64,000 bases of DNA from contig NZ_FTOV01000007.1 of assembly GCF_900156825.1 (NCBI RefSeq), positions 1 to 64,000 of the forward strand, given 5' to 3'. Of the stretch, positions 1 to 8,263 are shown in pieces (position 1 is the first letter of the stretch; every line of letters begins with the position of its first letter). A program made the position numbers and the translations under genes. This DNA comes from Chryseobacterium gambrini. GTDB lineage: Bacteria > Bacteroidota > Bacteroidia > Flavobacteriales > Weeksellaceae. The notes beneath the pieces were generated by a model. That model was not told the origin of the DNA, made no database searches, and saw only the letters and a program-made list of their open reading frames with translations.

Positions 1-63
1 AGTAAGTTTTTCCTGTTCTTTTATTTTAAACACTTGTTTACGAAAATCTAAACTATAACTCAT
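1..63 (-). mobile_element. IS630-family transposase, N-terminal fragment cut by window edge
   Basis: The reverse strand reads 21 codons from an ATG at 63 to the window edge: MSYSLDFRKQVFKIKEQEKL followed by T. This matches the typical N-terminus of IS630-family transposases (an 'SYSLDFR' start leading into a helix-turn-helix). The rest of the element lies outside the window. The element end should fall between the start codon and about position 83, because the next gene stops there. I cannot identify the terminal inverted repeat. The family call rests on a short but characteristic N-terminus. Confidence 0.6.
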
Positions 64-82
64 ACAGCTAAGATAAGACTTT

Positions 83-670
83 TTATAATGAGTCCGCTAT
101 ATATTCATCTACTCTAGAAATATTATCCTTTGATTTTGGTTTATAATCACATAACTCGAAAATACTTCTCCTATCATATGTTTTAATTTTCTTATCTAGT
201 TCTTTTGATAAGATTGCGTTTTTTTTATCGTCTTTAATATTTCCTTTACTTTGAATCAGCTTAAAATAATCTTCACTTTCTTTTGAGATAAAGAACAAAT
301 ACGATTTTGAAGAGATTGTTTCCGGATACAACTTTTTGGCGTTATGATATAATTTTGGCGTTAATAAAATATGAAAATCATCAATTAATTGATAACTTCC
401 GGATATTGATTTGTATATATCTAAACCACAGGTTGAGCCAGAATCACGTGAGTCAAATTTACCATCAGTATCAAAACTTAAATAATATAAATAATTTGTC
501 TTTTGATCTTTTTTTAGAGGATATTTAATCAATCTATATTGATAAATGTTAACAGAATCTAATCCAATTATTCTGTCAATATAAAAATTCTCATTGAGAG
601 GAAATTTTTGTGCATTTAAAACAACTGAAAACAAAAATGCAAATGTTACTACTATTAAACTATTTTTCAC
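83..670 (-). CDS. Secreted protein of unknown function
   Basis: 195 aa. The N-terminus is a clear Sec signal peptide (MKNS, a hydrophobic stretch to about residue 18, then LNAQ), so the protein is exported. The mature part is rich in Lys, Asp and Tyr, and I recognise no domain or catalytic motif. Its start overlaps the end of the upstream lipoprotein gene by about 11 bases, so the two are almost certainly co-transcribed. Its stop lies about 20 bases from the IS630 transposase start, so the IS may have shaped or truncated the 3' end. Both genes look AT-rich compared with neighbouring core genes, which fits an accessory origin. No function is proposed. Confidence 0.7.
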   Translation of the reverse strand: MKNSLIVVTFAFLFSVVLNAQKFPLNENFYIDRIIGLDSVNIYQYRLIKYPLKKDQKTNYLYYLSFDTDGKFDSRDSGSTCGLDIYKSISGSYQLIDDFHILLTPKLYHNAKKLYPETISSKSYLFFISKESEDYFKLIQSKGNIKDDKKNAILSKELDKKIKTYDRRSIFELCDYKPKSKDNISRVDEYIADSL

Positions 671-1334
671 TATTGGTTTTTAATACTTTTATTACCATTT
701 CACCTTCGTAATTACTGTCAATTAACCAAAAAGATTTTTGCGTAGTGGAAACATCATCTATTTTATATTGCTTAACAAATAACCAATCATATTTACTTTT
801 TAAAAAAATATTAGGATGATGATAAGTTATTGGTAACAAATAAAAATTTTCTAAATTTTCTAAATCAATATTCGATTTTTCTTTTAGTTTAATTATTATA
901 TCATTGTAATTAAAGCCATAGCTTGGATTGTTATCAAATTCTTCAATATAAATAATGTTTCCATTCTTATCATACAAAATTTTTTTTCCTATTTGGATAT
1001 TATTAAAATAAGTTGATTTTTGTACTAAAAGACCGTTTTCATCGTAATTATAGATTGTATAAAAGTTTTTCTTTTTACTACATGATTTTTTGACTTCATA
1101 TCCTTTCAACATTTTTCTTTCAGTAACGATAGAATCATTTTTTTCATAAAAATATCTCCCATCACTTGTCTTATTTTTTTCAAATCGGCTGATATTAAAA
1201 TAACGTGTGCTATCTTTTATAGTTTCGAGTGACAAAGCAGAAACAGACGGTGCTTCAGAAATCTTTAGCTTTTGTGGAGTACAGGAAATAATTCCTGCAC
1301 ACCATAAAATTATTGCTATTACACTATTTTTCAT
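660..1334 (-). CDS. Putative lipoprotein with YwqK/MORN-like text
   Basis: 224 aa. The signal sequence ends in a lipobox-like IISC at about residues 15-18, so this is probably a lipoprotein. The middle (about residues 95-135) has two copies of a 'YDxNGxxxxxxxFxN' type phrase (NYDENGLLVQKSTYFNN and LYDKNGNIIYIEEFDNN). It resembles the MORN/YwqK-type repeats found in many Bacteroidota secreted proteins and in some proteins annotated as antitoxins. The remainder is not recognised. It sits 6 bases after a short orphan frame and overlaps the following secreted-protein gene. An immunity role is possible but purely inferential. Confidence 0.7.
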   Translation of the reverse strand: MKNSVIAIILWCAGIISCTPQKLKISEAPSVSALSLETIKDSTRYFNISRFEKNKTSDGRYFYEKNDSIVTERKMLKGYEVKKSCSKKKNFYTIYNYDENGLLVQKSTYFNNIQIGKKILYDKNGNIIYIEEFDNNPSYGFNYNDIIIKLKEKSNIDLENLENFYLLPITYHHPNIFLKSKYDWLFVKQYKIDDVSTTQKSFWLIDSNYEGEMVIKVLKTNSEK

Positions 1335-1340
1335 TGTTTT

Positions 1341-1463
1341 TTATTTAGGGTCTTTTTCTATACTTGGTATATTCGGGTTTGCTATTTTCCATTGCCATCT
1401 CCAGAGGATGTTTTTGATGTCTGTCGAAGTAACAGCGCCTGATGTTATTGCTCTGTATGACAT
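1341..1463 (-). CDS. Short orphan ORF, possibly the tail of a degraded gene
   Basis: A 40-codon frame from ATG at 1463 to TAA at 1341-1343, ending 6 bases before the lipoprotein gene. The frame stays open upstream to a TAG at 1524-1526, giving about 20 further protein-like codons that include CTFEKKDTDNY. The translated end (…NILWRWQWKIANPNIPSIEKDP) is Trp-rich and looks like the C-terminus of a real protein rather than random sequence. It is too short to assign. It may be a genuine small protein, or the remnant of a longer gene whose 5' part was lost near the IS630 edge. Confidence 0.35.
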   Translation of the reverse strand: MSYRAITSGAVTSTDIKNILWRWQWKIANPNIPSIEKDPK

Positions 1464-1582
1464 ATAATTATCTGTGTCTTTTTTCTCAAAAGTACATAAA
1501 ATTTTTAGCGTCGGAGCAGAACTCTATCTTAATGAATGTGATAATTACAATTAAAATCTTCCTCAGAAGCGAGTTTACTAAC

Positions 1583-1606
1583 AAAAAAGACTGCCGAAGC
1601 AGTCTT
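1583..1606 (-). terminator. Intrinsic terminator of the thiamine-type TonB receptor
   Basis: Perfect 8-bp stem (1587-1594 with 1599-1606) around a UUCG-type loop, followed on the minus strand by a run of six T. It lies about 50 bases after the receptor stop codon. Confidence 0.8.
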
Positions 1607-1654
1607 AAATCTAACTTTACATTCTATAATTAATCTTAAATATAGCCTGAATGT

Positions 1655-3772
1655 TTACTGAATTTTCCAGCTGATCCCAAACATAAAATTTGTTCCTGCC
1701 TGAGAAAAATAATACGGAGAACCGTCATAAACAGCTCCGTTGTTCACATACTTTTTATTGAATAAATTATTAACCAAAAGCTTCAGAGCAATCTCATTAT
1801 TTTTAATTTTAAACTGATACTGTGCATTAAAATCGGTTAAAAAGTAATCTTTAAGCTGTAAATTTTCATCTTCCGAATTATCCAGATATTGTTTTCCGAC
1901 ATACTGATTCATTAATGCAAACTGGAAATTCTTCGTTGGATTGAATTTTAACCCTAAATTGGCAATCACATCCGGAGAAAAAGAAATCTGCGTATTTCCG
2001 AGATCTTTAACACCCGTTTCTGTTTCCACTTTAAAATCTAAATTTCTGTTGTTGCTGAAACTCACATTTCCGGAAAGTTCCCACTGTTTGGAAAGTTTTG
2101 CCAAAGCTCCAAGCTCGATTCCGCTTCTGTAACTTTTCCCCGAATTTGTTCTGATGAAAGCCCCCACATTATTCAGTTCGCCATTTAAAACCAACTGATT
2201 TACATAGTACATATAATACAAGTTCGCAGTAAAAGATACTTTTCCGAACTGCTTTTCTACTCCGGCTTCAAAATCGTGCAGCTTTTCAGCCTTTACTTCA
2301 TTGTTTGCCAACAGATCATCTCTGTTTGGTTCGCGGTGCGCATGAGCATAGGAAAAGAAAATTTTTCCTGATGAAATTTTATAGTTGATTCCCGCTTTGG
2401 GATTAAAGAACAGCCAGTTTTTATTTAAATCAGCGCCTTCTCCATCTCCTGCCGTGATGATTTTTGTATCATAATCTACATTTCTCAATTGCAGGTCTCC
2501 GAAAAATTCAAAATCATTCATTCTTACCAATGCTTTGGCAAAACCTGAAACTTCGTTTTTCACAGAGCGGTTTCTGTAATATTCATGTTCATCAATCTGG
2601 GGAAGAAAAACGCCCGTTACATTTCCGAAATGTCTTCCGTAATATTGATTGGCAACGGCTCCGAAGTTCACATCTACAGCTCCTAATTTTCCGTAAAGCG
2701 TGGAAACAACCCCGTAAAAATCGTTATTCAGCCATTTCTTTCTGATGAAATCCGTTCTCGTCAAGGTTTGAGAACCGTTGATGAAGTTAGGAAGATTATA
2801 TTTCGAAAATTTAGCATCCTGCTTATAATTTTCATAATACCCTTTTCCTTTCGTATAATGTACCGTTGTTTCTAAATTCCATTGAGCATTAAATTTCTGC
2901 TCCCAAAGCAACTGATAATGATTTTGTCGGTAATTATCCGTTTCATTATCATAAAATCCGACGATGTTTTCCCAGTTCGAATCGTAAATTGCTCCCGAAT
3001 AATTAAATTTAGGATCGGTTTCCCATGTTTTTCGGTCGATTCCGTTCCACGCCTGATAGGTTTTTTCTTTTCCTCCGAAAGCCATCAAACGAATTCTTGT
3101 ATTCCCTTCCTCATACAAAGCGGTCAGATTGTAAGAATTTAATTTTGAAAAAGCGCGGTCTATATATCCGTCAGAATTGATGTGGGTATATCTTCCCATT
3201 ACAGAAAGACGGTTTCCCCAGAATTTTCCGGAACCTATTTCCGCAGAGTATTTATAGGTGTTGAAAGATCCGTAACTGTCGTCTGTTTTAAAATAAAACT
3301 TCTCTTCAGGATCTTTGGAAAGCACATTAATACTTGCTCCAAAAGCCGCAGAACCATTATTGGAAGTTCCTACCCCTCTCTGAATTAAAATCTGTGATGC
3401 CGAACTTGTAAGATCCGGAACATTCACGAAAAACGTTCCCTGACTTTCGGAATCGTTGTACGGAACGCCGTTCATCATGACATTGATGGCACTTCCCGCA
3501 ACACCACGAATCCGGAATCCTGTATACCCCACTCCGTTTCCGGCATCTGAAGTTGAAATGATGGAAGTCTGATTCTTCAGTAAAATCGGAAGGTCCTGTC
3601 CTAAATTTCTGCTGTCCAGATCTTTCTGAACATTGATGATTTCTTTGGCAACAGGAAGTCTTTTGGTAAAATTAACGGCTTCAATTTCCCTTACTTTCAG
3701 GGAATCGGAATTCTGCGCCTGTAAAAAAGCGAAAGAGCCAACAGTAAGCCCTAAAAAAAATAATCCTTTCAT
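1655..3772 (-). CDS. TonB-dependent outer-membrane receptor, probable thiamine or thiamine-precursor importer
   Basis: 705 aa. Signal peptide MKGLFFLGLTVGSFAFLQAQ, then a TonB-receptor plug at about residues 45-155 (GFRIRGVAGSAINVMMNGVP, ILIQRGVGTSNNGSAAFG) and a long aromatic-rich beta-barrel ending in an F-x-F-x-I-x-W strand typical of outer-membrane proteins. The length is normal for the family. The substrate is inferred from context: a TPP riboswitch lies upstream on the same strand (about 3890-3962), so the gene should be repressed when thiamine pyrophosphate is plentiful. The same arrangement controls known flavobacterial thiamine receptors. A large hairpin sits between riboswitch and start codon. 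I do not see an N-terminal carboxypeptidase-like (CarboxypepD_reg) domain. Confidence 0.88.
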   Translation of the reverse strand: MKGLFFLGLTVGSFAFLQAQNSDSLKVREIEAVNFTKRLPVAKEIINVQKDLDSRNLGQDLPILLKNQTSIISTSDAGNGVGYTGFRIRGVAGSAINVMMNGVPYNDSESQGTFFVNVPDLTSSASQILIQRGVGTSNNGSAAFGASINVLSKDPEEKFYFKTDDSYGSFNTYKYSAEIGSGKFWGNRLSVMGRYTHINSDGYIDRAFSKLNSYNLTALYEEGNTRIRLMAFGGKEKTYQAWNGIDRKTWETDPKFNYSGAIYDSNWENIVGFYDNETDNYRQNHYQLLWEQKFNAQWNLETTVHYTKGKGYYENYKQDAKFSKYNLPNFINGSQTLTRTDFIRKKWLNNDFYGVVSTLYGKLGAVDVNFGAVANQYYGRHFGNVTGVFLPQIDEHEYYRNRSVKNEVSGFAKALVRMNDFEFFGDLQLRNVDYDTKIITAGDGEGADLNKNWLFFNPKAGINYKISSGKIFFSYAHAHREPNRDDLLANNEVKAEKLHDFEAGVEKQFGKVSFTANLYYMYYVNQLVLNGELNNVGAFIRTNSGKSYRSGIELGALAKLSKQWELSGNVSFSNNRNLDFKVETETGVKDLGNTQISFSPDVIANLGLKFNPTKNFQFALMNQYVGKQYLDNSEDENLQLKDYFLTDFNAQYQFKIKNNEIALKLLVNNLFNKKYVNNGAVYDGSPYYFSQAGTNFMFGISWKIQ

Positions 3773-3816
3773 TCTATAAATCTTTAAAATTTAATGAATA
3801 AAAGGGGCGGATTATG

Positions 3817-3885
3817 ATGAGTAATTGGTAATCGGTAATAAGTAATATGATGAGGATTACTCATTGCTCATTACCTATTGCTCAT
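3817..3885. repeat. Long imperfect inverted repeat between TPP riboswitch and receptor gene
   Basis: Two 30-base arms (3817-3846 and 3856-3885) are near-complementary, with about six mismatches and a 9-base loop. Each arm is built from degenerate ATGAGTAAT / GGTAAT / GAGCAAT words. It lies in the 5' leader of the receptor mRNA, after the riboswitch. No T-run follows it on the minus strand, so it does not look like a classical intrinsic terminator. Confidence 0.7.
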
Positions 3886-3889
3886 TTTT

Positions 3890-3962
3890 AATTTCCCTAA
3901 ACGGCATTACCCGTTCCAGGTTCATTGGGTATAATCTCAGCTTGCTACAGCACCCCTTTATT
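3890..3962 (-). promoter_or_regulatory. TPP riboswitch (THI element)
   Basis: On the minus strand the segment reads GGGGTGCT, then GCTGAGATTATACCC, then TGAACCTG, then AACGGGTAATGCCG and TAGGGA. These are the hallmark conserved blocks of the thiamine pyrophosphate riboswitch, in the right order and spacing. It lies about 120 bases upstream of the TonB-dependent receptor start. A possible -7 element (TAATTTCG on the minus strand, 3970-3977) lies just upstream, but I found no matching -33 element at the right distance. Confidence 0.93.
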
Positions 3963-4091
3963 TCAGCCGCGAAATTACGAAAAATTTACCAACTGTGGGA
4001 AATTACGTTTTTCCAACCTATTTTTTCACCAAGATCATTTAATGAAAAACTTGTGGTATTTGTGAAAGATTTTTGAAACTCTTATTTAAAT

Positions 4092-4862
4092 TTAATAGGT
4101 CTTATTCTGCGAATCTACATAGTAATAATTCTTACTGTCTTTTGAAACCTCGAACATTTTACCAAGCTTCCAGCTAAAATTTCGTTTAATATCAGAATAT
4201 TCAAACGGAATAATCACCTTTCCATTCACATCCACCACTCCGAAAACATTATTTTTTGAAGCAATAATCATCGGATTGGCAACATCATCACCTTCCAAAA
4301 TAAAAAGATAGTCGTATTGAGGATAAATTTTAAACTGCTTGTAATCATAAGGATTTTCAAACGTCGCTTTTTCGATGATTCCGAAAAAACCATTCATCGT
4401 ATATACCTGAAAAAGCTGCTGAACATACTCTTTGTGAGGACATTTTGTCAAATCGGACTGTTTGTACTGATACACTCTTTTGCCTGTTCTGTCGACACGG
4501 TAAGAAATTTCATCTTTTTCTACCGTCGCATAATCCGCAGTCCCGAATTTTCTGAGTTTTACATTTGGAGAGTTCAGAAGATTACAGTCTTCATAGAAAA
4601 ATACCGCAATATGATATTCCGGCTGGATAATGAATTTTCCTTTTTGGTTCACATATCCGAATTTGCCGTCCTGTTTTTTCGGAATTAAAAGCGGAAGCTC
4701 TTCATTGATAATCGGAAAATTGCTATTAAGTTTTGCCTTTTCTGGTAATTTTTTAACCACAGTTTTAGAACCTGTCTTCGAAGGCAATTTCTTCACTGTT
4801 TTAGACTGAGAAAACATAAAAACCGAAATAAAAAGGAATAAAACCGAAGCTGCATTTTTCAT
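4092..4862 (-). CDS. Secreted WG-repeat protein
   Basis: About 256 aa when started at the internal Met (MKNAASVLFLFISVFMFSQS), which gives a clean signal peptide. An in-frame ATG three codons upstream is possible. After a Lys/Pro-rich linker with repeated KKLP words it has WG-type repeats: KFGYVNQKGKFIIQPEY at about residue 68, and VFGVVDVNGKVIIPFEYSD near residue 208. WG repeats form beta-structures of unknown biochemical role and are common in secreted Bacteroidota proteins. The gene is monocistronic by spacing: it faces away from acnB, and a riboswitch-led unit follows it. Confidence 0.75.
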   Translation of the reverse strand: MKNAASVLFLFISVFMFSQSKTVKKLPSKTGSKTVVKKLPEKAKLNSNFPIINEELPLLIPKKQDGKFGYVNQKGKFIIQPEYHIAVFFYEDCNLLNSPNVKLRKFGTADYATVEKDEISYRVDRTGKRVYQYKQSDLTKCPHKEYVQQLFQVYTMNGFFGIIEKATFENPYDYKQFKIYPQYDYLFILEGDDVANPMIIASKNNVFGVVDVNGKVIIPFEYSDIKRNFSWKLGKMFEVSKDSKNYYYVDSQNKTY

Positions 4863-4943
4863 AATCATCAATTGTTTGCAAAAATATCGCCAAAAATAGA
4901 AAATATAAAATACATATTTATAAAGAATCTAAATAATTTAAAC

Positions 4944-4973
4944 TTGAAAAAATTCTAAAATTCCGTAAATTTG
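4944..4973 (+). promoter_or_regulatory. Flavobacterial-type promoter for acnB
   Basis: TTG at 4944-4946, a 19-base spacer and TAAATTTG at 4966-4973. This matches the Bacteroidota/Flavobacterium -33/-7 consensus (TTG-N17-23-TAnnTTTG). It lies about 195 bases before the acnB start, implying a long 5' leader that I cannot otherwise interpret. Confidence 0.6.
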
Positions 4974-5167
4974 GGCACGTTTTCAGGCATTTATTATGAC
5001 AGATGTCTTAAAGAAGTCATTTTTAATATTCTATCTAAAAATTTCAGCTTCTTGCTTAGATCAAATAAACAAAAAAATAATAATTCTGCCGGAAAACACA
5101 CGATGATAATCTTCTCGTGAATAATGTTGATTATCATCCGATTAAGATTGAAAAGATTTCTATTATT

Positions 5168-7951
5168 ATGAATATTTATCAGGATTACATCCAAGAGATT
5201 GAAGAAAGAAAAACTCAGGGGCTTCATCCAAAGCCGATTGACAGTGCAGAATTATTAAGCGAGATCATCGCACAGATTAAAGATACAGCAAACGGATATA
5301 GGGCTGATTCTCTTAAATTTTTTATTTACAACACGTTACCCGGAACTACGAGTGCAGCCGGTGTAAAAGCTAAATTTTTAAAAGAAATTATTCTTGGTGA
5401 ATCTGTAGTAGAAGAAATCTCTCCGGTTTTTGCTTTCGAATTGTTATCCCACATGAAAGGTGGAAAATCTATCGAAGTATTGCTGGATCTGGCTTTAGGA
5501 AATGACGAAAATATCGCAAGACAGGCTGCAGAAGTATTGAAAACGCAGGTTTTCCTTTATGAAGCAGATACAACCCGTCTGAAAGAAGCCTTCAATATCG
5601 GGAACGAAATTGCAAAAGAAATTCTGGAAAGCTATGCAAAAGCAGAATTCTTCACAAAACTTCCTGAAGTTGCTGAAGAAATTAAAGTGGTTACTTTCAT
5701 CGCAGGGGAAGGAGACATTTCTACCGATTTACTTTCTCCGGGTAATCAGGCACACTCAAGATCAGACCGCGAATTACACGGTAAATGCATGATTACGCCT
5801 CAGGCGCAGGAAGAAATCAAAGCTTTACAGGCAAAACATCCGGATGCAAGCGTAATGCTTATCGCAGAAAAAGGAACAATGGGAGTTGGTTCTTCGCGTA
5901 TGTCTGGTGTAAACAACGTTGCACTCTGGACGGGAAAACAGGCAAGTCCTTATATTCCTTTCGTAAATATTGCTCCTATCGTTGGAGGTACCAACGGAAT
6001 TTCACCAATTTTCCTTACAACAGTGGACGTAACCGGAGGTATCGGAATCGATCTTAAAAACTGGGTAAAGAAAGTAGACGAAAACGGAAAAGCTGTTCTT
6101 AACGAAGAAGGCGAACCTATTCTTGAGCAGACTTATTCTGTTGCAACGGGATCGGTTTTAACCATCAATACCAAAGAAAAAAAATTATACAACGGAGATC
6201 AGGAACTTATCGATCTTACAAAATCTTTCACACCGCAGAAAATGGAATTCATTAAAGCGGGTGGATCTTACGCCATCGTGTTCGGTAAAAAATTACAGAC
6301 ATTCGCTGCTGAAGTTTTAGGCATCGAAGCTCCGGTTGTTTTTGCACCTTCTAAAGAAATTTCTAACGAAGGACAGGGGCTTACTGCGGTTGAAAAAATC
6401 TTCAACAGAAATGCAGTAGGAAAAACTCCGGGTAAAATCTTACACGCAGGATCCGATGTACGTGTGAAAGTAAACATCGTAGGTTCTCAGGATACTACAG
6501 GTTTAATGACGGCTCAGGAACTTGAATCTATGGCAGCAACGGTAATTTCTCCGGTAGTAGACGGAGCTTACCAGTCCGGATGTCACACCGCTTCAGTTTG
6601 GGATAAAAAAGCACAGGCTAATATTCCTAAATTAATGAAATTCATGAACGAATTCGGTTTGATCACTGCGCGTGACCCGAAAGGTGAATATCACGCGATG
6701 ACAGACGTTATTCACAAAGTTCTTAACGATATTACCGTAGACGAATGGGCAATCATCATCGGAGGAGATTCTCACACGAGAATGTCTAAAGGAGTTGCTT
6801 TCGGAGCAGATTCAGGAACTGTTGCCCTTGCTTTGGCAACGGGAGAAGCTTCAATGCCAATTCCTGAATCTGTAAAAGTTACATTCAAAGGAACCATGAA
6901 AGAGCATATGGATTTCCGTGATGTGGTTCATGCAACTCAGGCTCAGATGCTGAAACAGTTCGGAGGAGAGAACGTATTCCAGGGAAGAATTATTGAGGTT
7001 CACATCGGAACACTTCCTGCCGATCAGGCATTTACCTTCACAGACTGGACGGCTGAAATGAAAGCAAAAGCTTCCATCAATATTTCTGAAGATGCTACTT
7101 TAATCGAGTCTCTGGAAATTGCAAAAAGCAGAATCCAGATTATGATTGATAAAGGAATGGATAACCACAATCAGGTTCTTCAGGGATTAATTGACAAGGC
7201 TAATAAAAGAATTGAGGAAATCAGATCTGGTGAAAAACCTGCTCTGACTCCGGATTCCAATGCTAAATATTACGCTGAAGTTGTTGTAGATCTTGATGCC
7301 ATCGTAGAACCGATGATCGCCGATCCGGATGTAAACAACGAAGATGTTTCTAAAAGATATACGCACGATACCATCAGAGATTTAACGTATTACGGTGGTG
7401 AGAAAAAAGTAGATCTTGGTTTCGTCGGATCTTGTATGGTTCACAAAGGAGATCTAAAAATTGTTTCTCAGATGCTTAAAAACATTGAAAAACAAAATGG
7501 TACAGTAGAATTTAAAGCTCCGCTTGTGGTGGCTGCTCCTACCTATAACATCATTGATGAATTAAAAGCTGAAGGCGACTGGGAATTTCTAGAGAAATAT
7601 TCAGGTTTTGAGTTTGACGATAATGCTCCTAAAGGCGAAGCTCGTGTTGAATACAAAAACATGATGTATCTAGAAAGACCGGGATGTAACCTTTGTATGG
7701 GGAATCAGGAAAAAGCAGCAAAAGGAGATACGGTTTTAGCCACTTCTACACGTCTTTTCCAGGGAAGAGTGGTTGAAGATTCTGAACGTAAAAAAGGAGA
7801 ATCTCTATTAGCTTCAACTCCGGTGGTTGTACTTTCTGCGATTATGGGAAGAATTCCTAGCATCGATGAGTATAAAACAGCGGTTGAAGGGATCGACCTT
7901 ACTACTTTTGTTCCTTCTATTAAAGAACTGACAAGTACAAGCGCTCACTAA
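5168..7951 (+). CDS. acnB: Aconitate hydratase B (bifunctional aconitase / 2-methylisocitrate dehydratase)
   Basis: About 927 aa when started at MNIYQDYIQEIEERK, which matches the family N-terminus. An ATG 17 codons upstream is in frame but its extension does not look like AcnB. The domain order is AcnB type: an N-terminal helical HEAT-like domain, a swivel domain, then the catalytic domains. The [4Fe-4S] ligands are visible as GSCMVHKG near residue 755 and CNLCMGNQ near residues 840-843. The enzyme isomerises citrate and isocitrate in the TCA cycle, and in many bacteria AcnB also serves propionate metabolism. It is intact, and a complete AcnA-type aconitase follows on the same strand behind a terminator, so the two are independently transcribed. 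Confidence 0.95.
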   Translation: MNIYQDYIQEIEERKTQGLHPKPIDSAELLSEIIAQIKDTANGYRADSLKFFIYNTLPGTTSAAGVKAKFLKEIILGESVVEEISPVFAFELLSHMKGGKSIEVLLDLALGNDENIARQAAEVLKTQVFLYEADTTRLKEAFNIGNEIAKEILESYAKAEFFTKLPEVAEEIKVVTFIAGEGDISTDLLSPGNQAHSRSDRELHGKCMITPQAQEEIKALQAKHPDASVMLIAEKGTMGVGSSRMSGVNNVALWTGKQASPYIPFVNIAPIVGGTNGISPIFLTTVDVTGGIGIDLKNWVKKVDENGKAVLNEEGEPILEQTYSVATGSVLTINTKEKKLYNGDQELIDLTKSFTPQKMEFIKAGGSYAIVFGKKLQTFAAEVLGIEAPVVFAPSKEISNEGQGLTAVEKIFNRNAVGKTPGKILHAGSDVRVKVNIVGSQDTTGLMTAQELESMAATVISPVVDGAYQSGCHTASVWDKKAQANIPKLMKFMNEFGLITARDPKGEYHAMTDVIHKVLNDITVDEWAIIIGGDSHTRMSKGVAFGADSGTVALALATGEASMPIPESVKVTFKGTMKEHMDFRDVVHATQAQMLKQFGGENVFQGRIIEVHIGTLPADQAFTFTDWTAEMKAKASINISEDATLIESLEIAKSRIQIMIDKGMDNHNQVLQGLIDKANKRIEEIRSGEKPALTPDSNAKYYAEVVVDLDAIVEPMIADPDVNNEDVSKRYTHDTIRDLTYYGGEKKVDLGFVGSCMVHKGDLKIVSQMLKNIEKQNGTVEFKAPLVVAAPTYNIIDELKAEGDWEFLEKYSGFEFDDNAPKGEARVEYKNMMYLERPGCNLCMGNQEKAAKGDTVLATSTRLFQGRVVEDSERKKGESLLASTPVVVLSAIMGRIPSIDEYKTAVEGIDLTTFVPSIKELTSTSAH

Positions 7952-7995
7952 AAAGCTTACAGATAAGCCGTAAAGGCTGTTTTAACAATTTATAG

Positions 7996-8040
7996 AATTG
8001 AAAGATTTTACTCGTAAAGATGTAAAATCTTTCAATTTTT
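7996..8040 (+). terminator. Intrinsic terminator of acnB
   Basis: Perfect 16-bp stem (7996-8011 with 8022-8037) with a 10-base loop, running into T-rich sequence. The rest of the 7952-8263 intergenic stretch is AT-rich. I see no gene and no convincing full promoter in it, although transcription of the second aconitase must start there. Confidence 0.85.
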
Positions 8041-8263
8041 TATTTAGAATCTTTCCATTTAAAGATCTGCAAAAATTATTTTAACTTAGATCAATCACAA
8101 AAATTTTATTTTTTCTTAACTTGAAGGTTGGAAATTTCAGAATTATTTATCATTTTTTATCCTTTTTAAAAGCATACAGGAATAGAATTTGATAATTTAA
8201 TGATGTTAATTTATTTAATAGCAAAGAGCAAATAATTAAAACAGAAGAAAAATAAATTCAGAT

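Noticed and set aside
4317..4688. Plus-strand frame of about 123 codons over the WG-repeat gene
   Set aside because: It lies opposite a recognisable WG-repeat coding sequence and has a hydrophobic, low-complexity shadow composition.
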